In this document: positions 55,174 to 64,000 of the stretch, piece by piece
Layout of the letters: every line of letters starts with the position of its first letter
Position numbering within the stretch: the stretch's first letter is position 1
Assembly (NCBI RefSeq): GCF_910592395.1
Contig: NC_088314.1
Location: 11,778,001 to 11,842,000 of the forward strand
Direction of reading: 5' to 3'
DNA length: 64,000 nt
Origin: Lineus longissimus
Lineage: Eukaryota > Nemertea > Pilidiophora > Heteronemertea > Lineidae
Notes under the pieces: generated by a model
What the model saw: only the letters and a program-made list of their open reading frames with translations
Told to the model about the DNA's origin: nothing
Database searches by the model: none
Made by a program: the position numbers and the translations under genes

Positions 55174-56415
55174 ATGGCAGGTAAAAGGAAAGCCAACTTC
55201 ACAGAGGCTGAAAAGTTTCGCCTCTGTGACGAATATGAGTCCCAATTTAGAACAATAAGATCGAAATTCTCAGGGACCATATCAAACCAAAAAAAACACA
55301 ATGCATGGACCAAGATTACAGACGCAATGAACAAAAGGAACCCGTCAACAAAACGAACCGATAAAGATTTTCAGAAAAAGTGGCAGAACTTGTGTACTGT
55401 GATGAAAGAGGAATATCGAAGTTACCGGAAGGAACTTAGGAAAACAGGTAACAATTGCTTTGATTTCTGGTTATTCCAATTTTATTCCGTACATTTACCT
55501 TCAACAACTGTAAAGTGACAATTCTTTAACCCTAACACAATGTTGTTATTTACAGGAGGAGGGCCACCGCCACAAGAGCCATCACTTGTTTCACAGAGGG
55601 TGGCCAACATTCTCGGAGAGGATGATCCAACTGTACATGGCATCGAAGGTGGAGTTGACAGTTCAGCGAAGGATGCCGGATGTTCCTACAATGCCGTTTC
55701 CCCTGATCATTTATCCGATCTAGAGTCGCCTGTTACACCGAATGCTCCTTCTACATCGAATGCTCCTTCTACATCGAATGCTCCTTCTCCATCGAATGCT
55801 CCTTCACCATCGCCAGTTCATACCAGTACAATTCCAAGGTCCCGGTAAGTGTTAATTTTTTACGAGTTTTAAATCTATTTGCCAGCGTCATTTAGCATGT
55901 AGGCTATTAGAGTATGTGATATTGCAAGTACATCGCAGTATTTAAATACATCATTAGTGATGCTGTAAGAGTGGTCAATGCAATGACATTTTTAGACAGA
56001 AGTCATGTTCGCATGAGATATTTTGCGTTTCAGTTCATCGACCAACAGCCAAGCCTCTGTGACACGTCTAACCGCAACGAGAAGCGAACGACCACCTGCA
56101 ACACTCCCAATTCCATGTCCACCATTGCCTACAGAGAAAGCTGAAAAGACACCGAAGCGTAAGGCGGAAGATGATGCAGCAGAATTTTCCAAGATACACA
56201 AAGAACTTTTGACCATTGAAAAGACTCGCTCAACATTGGAGATTGAAAAACTACAGTTGGAGAAAACCAAACTACAATTGGAGAAAACTAAGCTGGCATT
56301 AGAGATCAAGGTGTTGCAGTTAAAGAAACAAAAGCTCGCCTGTACTGACACGTTTATGCCTGCGACCTATGGAAGCAACAATCAACCGCATGACTACACT
56401 TATGCAAACCTTTAA
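55174..56415 (+). CDS. Harbinger Myb/SANT-like protein, three exons, 314 residues
   Basis: The exons are 55174-55447, 55556-55844 and 56034-56415. Donors GGTAAC and GGTAAG and acceptors TTTACAG and GTTTCAG fit, and the phases join without a stop (945 bases in all). Residues 1-90 form a Myb/SANT/MADF-like helical domain (FTEAEKFRLCDEYESQF, WTKITDAMN, DFQKKWQNLCTVMKEEY). The middle is Pro/Ser-rich with NAPSTS/NAPSPS repeats. The C-terminus (from about 240) is a charged coiled coil (IEKLQLEKTKLQLEKTKL). In Harbinger systems this partner helps the transposase enter the nucleus and bind the ends. The start ATG follows the TIR region at a sensible distance. AATAAA occurs at about 56432. Confidence 0.88.
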
Positions 56416-56495
56416 TTTGTCTTCTGGGTTAATAAATACATTCATAAAGATAATTGAATTTAATTAGCTTTGTGTTTTTCATTTACCTACATTTA

Positions 56496-57537
56496 TGGGA
56501 AGTGAGCGTCAACTATCTGTTGTCTTCTCACCGCTCCCGTGTTTCTATCTGGGACGACTACAACATTTTCTGGATCCACATCGGGTTGCGGCCTCCGTTC
56601 TATCGGCACTTCATCAAAATCAGGTAATGCCCTGTTAATGGCAATGTTGTGAAGGAGCGCGCACGGATATAATTTCACAACATTTCTGTGGCGAGTATCT
56701 CAACATTCCATGGAGACAATGAAAGCGTCTTTTCCAAATTCCGATCCCTCTTTCCACCAAACACCATGTTTTCTTGTGTGCCCTGTTGTATCTGCGTTGC
56801 GGCGCCCCGTTTGGATTCAGAAATGGTGTCATCAACCACGGTCGCACTGGGTACCCGCTGTCCCCTAACAGCACTTCATCACCATTACGTTCCTCAAATA
56901 TGGTTGCAAGACCACTTTCCCTCAGAATGACAGAATCGTGGGTACTCCCAGGCCACTTTGCAACAACATTGATGAATCTGTATCTAGCATCCATTACTAC
57001 TTGTGTATTAATTGAGTAATAGTTCTTCCGGTTAACATATCGCCACTCGTGTTGGGTGGGGCCTAAAATCCAGACATGTGTCCCGTCAATTAGGCCGACA
57101 ACAACGGGAAAATTGGCAATTTCGTAAAACTCCTCAACGATGTTGGGGATGCCTTCAGCCTGTGGAAATGTAACGACCTTTGGGAGTAAAGGAAGCAATG
57201 CCTGGGTAACTTGACAAATAACACGGCTCATCGTTGGTTGTGATACATGCACTGTGTCTCCCGCAGTCAGTTGAAATGATCCAGTTGCGTAGAAACGCAG
57301 AGCTGCCATGACTTTTAGTTCCCGCGGCAATGCATGATTCCGCAAAGTCAACGGTTCCAAGGTGTCTCCAATTGCATCAATCAGATCCAGAATTGTTTGT
57401 CTGTCTACTCGACATCGTTGATACAATTCGATGTCATTATACTCATCAAGTGGATGAAATCTGTCCCGAAATACACGTTCTCGACGTATGGCATGCCGTC
57501 TAACCAGGCGTTCTTGGGCTATTAAAATGAGTGCCAT
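56496..57537 (-). pseudogene. Harbinger DDE transposase (HARBI1-like), one C-terminal frameshift
   Basis: The frame opens with MALILIAQERLV and covers 300 codons. A helix-turn-helix-like N-terminal part (LKVMAALRFYATGSFQ, VSQPTMSRVICQV) precedes the DDE core: Asp151 (GLIDGTHVW), Asp201 (PGSTHDSVI) and Glu262 (VERGIGIWKRRF), with LLGDSGYP between them. All three catalytic residues remain. The frame then goes off after CCEII near 56670; the expected C-terminal motif ALLHNIAI lies in the adjoining frame, which runs to a stop at 56493-56495. The protein could still be made in shortened form. The stop-side end faces the Myb gene end about 80 bases away. Confidence 0.9.
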
Positions 57538-57761
57538 GCTGTCTGCCTATGCTGTCTGCTCCAAAGTGGACAGAATATGAAGTGAATAGCCCATATGATT
57601 GAACTTAAGACACCCCTGGAGGTGTCTCAAATATAAGCACAAAATTTGGTGCAAGACTTGGGATAAGTAGCATATTGAATCCCACTTATTCCTTACACCT
57701 ATCTTAAGTAGTATTTAGGTGTAAGACTTTGACTTAAGTGTGTTTATGAATACCGGCCCTG

Positions 57762-60700
57762 CAGAATAGTAGAATTAATAGAACTAATTTCCGAAGTTTC
57801 CAATAGTTTGAACACAAATCAGAACATCACCCATCAGCTGGACTCAGATCTGCATAAATTACGATAAATAATGAGGTCGTCGCTTCAATTTCGCAAAGAA
57901 AGTTGACTCCATTCGAAGGTTGTTTTGACCAAATTCCGTTGAACTCATCGTTATGAGGGCATTTGAACACATTCTCGTTGATCTTTTCTATAAACGTGTG
58001 AAGTTTCGTACCAAAATACATTTCCGTAAAGGCTTAAATAAGAAAATTTGTCACTTACAAATCATCGCTCCGGTAGAAATAAAAAGGTCGCCGCCATTTT
58101 CTTGATGATAGTTCTCCAGGTAACCTCGGCGGGAAATTTAAAGCGGAATCATCCGGGGTCAAACAACAGTTTTGCTCACTACCGCCAACTGGTGATATAA
58201 GTCGACACTAATCTATTTTATATCAAAACTTCTGTATCATGAAGACCTTTTCAACTTCATTTCAAGCTTTTATCTGCTGGAATAGAGCGTCAAAAAATTG
58301 TTTTTTCATTTATGCATTTTGCCCCCTGGGGAGCTGAATTTGAGTCGAATCGCCCAAATTTTTTTCCGTAAGCAACATTTTCTGCGGTGTTTATAAGCAA
58401 GACTAGATTTGAAGTGCCTCGGTTGTATGATAACAAAATGCCCAACTTTGTCTACAGATGGCTGGATGGAAGGATGGATGGAAGGACGGACACCAATTGA
58501 ATAGCTATTTGACTAGCTCCGCTGACTTTGTCAGCTGAGCTAAAAAGCACGGAATCAACAGCAACGTACTTTCATAACCGAAAGTATAGCAACGGTAAAT
58601 CCGATTGGGAATGAAAACATGTACGGGAGGGGTACAGTCGCTTCCAATTGTGAATGTCGCGTCCTACACGATCATGGTAATTGTGAAGAAATCATACGTA
58701 CGTGCTCTCATTGTGCCACAAATCACTAGACCTATGCAGAATGGAAGTTGCTAACTTGCCACAATGACGTAATCCTTACTCTTGCACACCCACTTACATA
58801 CATGGATCCGTTCGAAATCTCCCTTATCTTCAGAGCCGACAATTTACTGGAATATCCTGGGAAATCATATTGTTCGAGGCAACTGCCCTAGTGCTGTGTC
58901 ATCGAAGCTTGGATATTTGCTATCAGGCCCTTAGCCTAATGAAACCGCTTCAGTGTTTTCGACTCGTGTCATGGACGCATCAGTCACTACCCTACTCAAA
59001 AATTCTGGGATATTGAAAACATTGGAATAACTGACAAGACAACGACAAATGAGATTACGTATGAGTATAACACCGAAACCAATTTGAAGACAACCGATAT
59101 ATCGCCAAACTGCCATGGAGAGAGGACCATCAGCCAATCCCAACAAATTACGTTTACCGATCCCGGAACCGAAAGCTGCTTTGCCGCCTAACACCTGACC
59201 CCTTAGGAAAGAATATCATTGCAATATCCATGATCAATTCGACAGAGGATTTGTTGCTGTAATAGAAGAAGATGATTCCCACACACCACTTTATCAAAAA
59301 TGACTCCAAAACAACACCAATAGACGTGGCATATAATTGATCGGGCTGGACAGTGATTTAGCCGCGATACTCCTGCATTTTAGGACTCAGTCATTTGGAA
59401 TATCAGCTGATTGGATTGGACGGAGGCGACCAAAAGGGGGGACGAAATTTTTATGGATAAGCGATCCAGATGATCCCGAATAATAATTTGGATTACCGAT
59501 AAGGATGAATTAGCATATACAGACAAACGCGCAATGATAAACCTTTACTATACGCGGGCGTCTGGAGATTACTACCGGGATTAATTCTTTGCGCCAAACC
59601 TTTACTATACGCGGGCATCTGAAGATTACTATCGGGATTAATACTTGGCGCCGACACACATTCGTGTTAAAAAGGCCATGAGTTCTGAGCATGTTCTGAG
59701 TGTTATTAGAGGGGTGACCCTTGCCTATTATTGTTATGTCATAGGAAAACCCTTTAAATAACACTCACATGTACAATTCCACGCACAGAAATCATGGCAG
59801 GCTTATACTTTGTAACCAGCGAAAAGCCGACTCGCTGTTGCAATTTGTTTCGGCTCGGACCTCATTTTGACTGGACTATTTCACGGTGATGAGAATCTTT
59901 TCCGAATGCTAGTGATTGTCGTTTTAGGACTCAGTCATTGTCGATTGCAGTCCTGAATGGTTCGTTTTGGCTTGGCAGGCAAGAATGACAAGATATGAGA
60001 AATTATTCTACTGCCATTTATTCAGGGAAAAACCCCTAAACAACATATCAACATCTAATTCTGGGGAAAATCGGGAAATTGGTCAAAAATGGTAATTTAT
60101 GTTAATTAGGTGCCACACCCAGCTAAAATTAGTGATATGCAAAAAATGAATCAATTGTGGTGTAAACTTGTGCAAATACTTTAGTCTTGGCTTTAAATAA
60201 TCCACGATTACTGCAAAAGCCTTATTTATGAATGGAGGCATGTCTTCAAGCACGAATTCTGTCTGGATTGACTGGGCATCATTCTGGTATTCTGACCAAT
60301 CACTAGTAATCGACACCATTTCTTCAATGAGCAGCAAAGATAAGATTACACACTGCGGGCCTTTGCTCCGGATTTTGCCTGAACGTTATAGCAATGCTTA
60401 ATTATAAGCGCCTCATTATTGAAAAGGGGCTGGACATACTACATGCTAAACTGGTCGTTTAAAACCGAGAATAGAACATGTCAGGAATAGATTTACAAAT
60501 TGTGCCAAATCTGACAATCAACTCATGTCCAAACTTCAGGGAGTACTCTCATCCACTAGGCTGCGAGTTGTCACAACTTAGTCCCTACATGCAGACATGC
60601 ATTCCAGTCCATGTTTAAGGCATGAACATTTCTGTGTGCTACAGCCACATTTTATTAACTGCAAAAGTTCATTGGGGACAGCTGGGAGATGAGTCAGAGG
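57762..60700. other. no supported gene; minor repeats
   Basis: AAACCTTTACTATACGCGGGC occurs at 59539 and 59596 (57-bp tandem duplication to 59653). A GGAT-rich microsatellite is near 58455-58490. The minus frame 58021-57827 (64 codons, with KCPHNDEFNGIW) has no family I recognise. Nothing else was found. Confidence 0.5.
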
Positions 60701-60719
60701 CCAAATAGGATGCAACTTA

Positions 60720-62165
60720 CCGTCACTAATTTCCATCCCCACTCGGTTGCTTCAAGACAAGTGATGTCTCCCTTCCCCTCAGCAATTTGATGATACACCC
60801 GAAGGCTGTCATACTGGGCAGCTGCAGACGTGGGTGGCAAGGCAAACCTCTACCGCTTTGGCAGCTTTCTTTACCCTTTCCATGTATCATTACAGTTTTA
60901 TAGGAGCGTCCTCCCCGGCCTTAATGACATCATCTTGAGAAGTGTCACCACCACAAAACACAGAAGCAAGTTTATGAAATTTCATGTTCTTGTTTACTAG
61001 CTTCCGAGCAACTGCGTTCCAAAGTCTATGTAGACGTGATGTGTGGTATCACAGCCCTCGATGGAATGGACGAATAAGATCACCTAACAGATATCAGGGC
61101 CAAGGAGTTGTTTTGTTTTCTTTATGTCCCATAGCCTACATTTGGTGAAATTTGACTTAGGTTGTGGTTTTGAAAAACAAATCATTTAAATTCAAATTGG
61201 CATGGTGAATAAGCAGCACAAGAAGGTCCGAGTCATCTCCTACGACGACTGGGCTAGCCTGCGCAAATTCAACCCCCGTAATCGCAATCAGTGTGTCCAC
61301 ATCTTGCTTTGCATGGACTATCGTACATCCTGCCCTCTCCAACTTTGAGCTGCGCATATGAATGAATCTTTGTTTGTTTTCCTCAATCTTCAGGAACTGT
61401 TCCTTCTTGCAACAAAGGAATGTCTGCTCATTGAAATGAACCGTTTGTCCTGCACGACGAATCCTTTGTAGATGACCCACTTGAATATCCATCAAAAACA
61501 ATGGTCGGTTTAACAAATCGTTTGGTCACATAAGAAATGTACATCTGTGCCAAGGTTGAACCTCCTTGCCAAGGCAAACGCTGGAGCAGGGCATCACAGC
61601 AGAGCTCGTATTTGAAAGTGTCGGCAGGAAGTGATGATGCTCAACCTCTGAAACAAAAGTTCGGGGTCAATATTACCCTGTTCACCTTGGATGTCAACTG
61701 CTGCTTTTGAGCTTATATTGATTACTTGTTGTCCAACCTGTCTTGCATCATTCGCGTTCACCTTGTCACCGGCAATGATTCCATTTACTATACCATGCAG
61801 TGATGACACCTCGGGGATTGGATGCCACTGTTTGAATGCTGCAATCACTTTGAGGGTATCAAGTCAACTTTTACCGAGATCTTTGTATTTTTCACTTGTT
61901 TCATACCTCAGTCCTGTGTAGGTCTGCATCGAAAGGGGTTGATTTGAGTGTATGCTGGCATTGAGAGGAGCCAAATTCGGTCATTACCCGCCCTCGTATA
62001 AATCCACCTTGCCTGTTCACACTCATCATTAGAACCTGCTCAATCACAAGGTCCACTGAAAGTCCACATCAGTACCTTACTGCTTCGAACAACATGGTGC
62101 CCATTCTGGAAACTTCTCCAAAGATCTGGGTGCTCTTCTACACAGCATTGTCTGCAGGTACAAGA
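60720..62165 (-). pseudogene. decayed gene of an uncharacterised FEN/PIN-nuclease-like metazoan family
   Basis: Several minus-strand frames read in order as one protein: GHHVVRSS and VDLVIEQVLM with GGFIRGRVMTE (62090-61950), MIAAFKQW to LLFQRLSII (61848-61630), YELCCDALLQRL and PTIVFDGYSSGSSTKD (61615-61480), KKEQFLKIEENKQRFI, KQDVDTLI and VVVGDDSDLLVLLI (61420-61190), then AQYDSLRVYHQ and TEWGWKL (60815-60725). At least four frame changes separate them. I recognise the order (DLVIEQ, FDGY...STKD, NKQRF, DDSDLLVLL, SLRVYHQ, WGWKL) from repeated unnamed proteins of invertebrates. Clustered acidic motifs suggest a FEN/PIN-type nuclease, which is inference. Its mobility and host role are unknown. 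Confidence 0.7.
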
Positions 62166-62736
62166 ATCTTGCGAGGAAAAATACAATATTACTTCTTCCT
62201 TCACTGTTAACATAATTAACCTGAACACTGATACAAATGCACTTAGGTGCAGCATGCAATTAACATATTTCCCATGCCAAACCTTCTCCAATCTAGTCAA
62301 TGATTACATATTTAAACTCCTTTGCCCTGAAAACATAAGAATGGACACCTCACATGCCGTAGTTGTCTCATGATTTCCAGGTTTTCAATTTTGGCATGGC
62401 ACCGTAGTAAATTAACAGTAATTTGCATTACTAATGCAAAACAGGTCTAATCAAGTCACTGATTTGAATTCCTTGACCTTGAAAACATGGGAATAGACAC
62501 CGCAGACACCACAATTTTTGGCAGATCATTGATTTTAGCCTGGGCGGGCATCTTATTAACATAAATTACTATTTTGACCATTTCGATTTTTCCCAGAATT
62601 AGATGTTTGATATGTTGTTAAGGGGGCATTCCGTGAATGAATGGCAGTGGAATAATTTCTGTTGCAATTTTACTTCGGGTTAAGGTCAATAATGAGCTAG
62701 ATTGACTAGATTAAGAGGTATGTGGCGATCAAATAG
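62166..62736. other. no supported gene
   Basis: The minus frame 62300-62166 may extend the preceding gene upstream, but I see no motif. Otherwise nothing was recognised. Confidence 0.4.
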
Positions 62737-62974
62737 TTGTACCCTTGTCGAGAGGGATTAATTAGATCTTTGGATTTAAAAATCTTCTCAATTGAACAGC
62801 CCGATCACGAAACTCAGCCATGTTCAAATGCGCCAAATGACAATCAACCGACTATAACCCCTGCCTGTCCCATTGTGCCAGACATTGACAACAATCTTTG
62901 CAATAATTCTGGGCCAAGGCGCCAATCTGCTCTCAAGGCTCAGAGCAAGATTTTGATTTGTTTCCATAAACATG
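62737..62974 (+). CDS. possible exon, unknown product
   Basis: An open frame from 62737 reads with many Pro/Asn residues and ends with PRRQSALKAQSKI before a good GTAAGT donor at 62975. There are no domains. RRQSALKAQ resembles basic tails of some retroelement proteins, but the match is too short to trust. No partner exon was found before the window ends. Confidence 0.2.
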
Positions 62975-64000
62975 TAAGTATAACGTCAGATCAGTTAATG
63001 CTGTGACAACAAACTGACACTCACTATATACCCTGCGTTTGCAATCTGCTGCAACAGCATACTTCGTACTTCACATAAGATTATCGATTATATAATTATA
63101 TCGTTCCTTTTTAATTTTTTGATATATGCATAGACTACTTGAATGATTTAAATCATGTGTGTATTCTTGGTAGTTATCATCGTCATTGATATTCATGTAT
63201 ATGAACAATTGACTTTGCTTTGAATTTCATAGACTAGAAACGTAATCTGTTTTATTTCTTTTAACTGCAACTTATGTATAGCACAATGCACTATTTTAAT
63301 TATTTTAGGACAACCGATCAGATATCTTAAAAGTTTCAAGGTATTCGAAGCGTACCATGGAACTTGTTGAATGAATCCTGAGAAGGTTTGAACTTAGTAA
63401 TTGGATCCGTTTCTTCTGAGAATAACGTATGTCCTTTTGACATATCTCATTTGATTGAATAGTCTCTCCTTTGGGAGAATGTAGATCATCAACTATGCGT
63501 TGACATTTCTTCCAATGTCAATGAACTGTCAATATCGCTTTCATTGAAGTCTCTCATTGAAAGGTGTAATCGATCAGGTGGCCCGAGGAGCTTTTGCTTG
63601 AGTCGCCAAATTCAAATTGTCATCTCTATTGGCCAATTTATTGACAGACAAGTCTAGCCATGCGATCTCAACGACACGCGTAGTTCTCGATCTCCCTTTA
63701 ACGGATTCGCAGCTCTGTTCATCATATTGATATTTCATCCTATATCATACACCGTCATTTTGCGAAGTCTTCTAATAAAATCCCCTTCCTTTTTTAAGTC
63801 AGCGTTTCCACCGCGGAGAATCAACTGCACACACACAGAGATTCCACGCCGGTTCTCACACCTCAAATATCTCCATACGATGCAATATGCAGTTTGATAT
63901 GATCGTTGCTCTGCCTAAGATACCGATTCATCAATTCGTGCGTCTTTTATTCTGATATTTTTTCGCAATGAGTCACTCAAAGTGTCCCAGTTGTCGAAAT
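62975..64000. other. no supported gene
   Basis: AT-rich non-coding sequence without recognised repeats, RNA genes or long frames. Confidence 0.5.

Larger units (their letters stand above)
54845..57758. mobile_element. Harbinger (PIF/ISL2EU-type) DNA transposon, nearly intact
   Basis: 2914 bp with inverted ends GGCCGGTATTCATAAAC, flanked by the 3-bp duplication CTG (54842-54844 and 57759-57761). CWG is a known Harbinger target. A second GCTATTCATAAACGTTC copy lies inside the left end at 54930. It carries the two proteins the superfamily needs: a Myb-like DNA-binding protein on the plus strand and a DDE transposase on the minus strand, transcribed towards each other. Only one coding defect was seen, near the transposase C-terminus. 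Confidence 0.93.

Noticed and set aside
57827-58140. Small spliced host gene starting ATGGCGGCGACC on the minus strand
   Set aside because: The frame stops after about 11 codons and the only acceptor would give an intron of about 26 bases.

Overview
The window is animal nuclear DNA: introns with GT-AG borders, AATAAA signals, no bacterial-style gene layout, and a mixture of transposon types (Gypsy LTR elements, CR1/L2-like LINE ends, Harbinger, MULE-like, pogo-like and foldback elements) that is typical of marine invertebrates. The species cannot be named from the sequence; a deuterostome or lophotrochozoan marine invertebrate is the best inference. No clear single-copy host gene was found. 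Almost everything recognisable is mobile or transposon-derived.

Left part (1-15,100). A two-exon gene with a long basic/coiled-coil N-terminus and a transposase-like C-terminus (2-3040, one frameshift) is followed by six copies of a 14-bp motif. A MULE-like non-autonomous element (7715-9393) has 54-bp ends, a 9-bp target duplication and a ~1.2 kb nested insertion. On the minus strand, 11,182-15,066 carries a decayed multi-exon gene with a SWIM zinc finger and a Ulp1/SENP-type protease. It is split by a 942-bp transposon with 26-bp inverted ends and a 9-bp target duplication.

Middle part (15,100-26,700). This holds LINE 3' ends, a 1.67 kb element with GGGTTGG ends carrying an ATTGGC hexamer array (again with a 9-bp target duplication), a 979-bp tandem duplication rich in G/C runs, and two palindromic foldback elements.

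LTR elements (26,770-45,700). A complete 9.8 kb Gypsy element on the minus strand has LTRs that look identical, a CATG duplication, gag, protease/RT and RNase H/integrase; one frameshift breaks RT. To its right are two kinds of foldback repeat (37,267-37,986 and 38,051-40,160), then an old, heavily frameshifted second Gypsy element.

Right part (46,000-64,000). Dispersed and tandem repeats come first, then a pogo-like MITE whose empty site is preserved in a second copy of its host repeat. A second minisatellite foldback element and a CR1/L2-like LINE tail follow. A nearly intact Harbinger transposon (54,845-57,758) carries a spliced Myb-like gene and a DDE transposase facing each other. A decayed gene of an uncharacterised FEN/PIN-like family lies at 60,720-62,165.

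The elements interact mostly by nesting: DNA transposons sit inside the SWIM-Ulp1 gene, inside a MULE-like element and inside a dispersed repeat. This gives a relative order of insertion.
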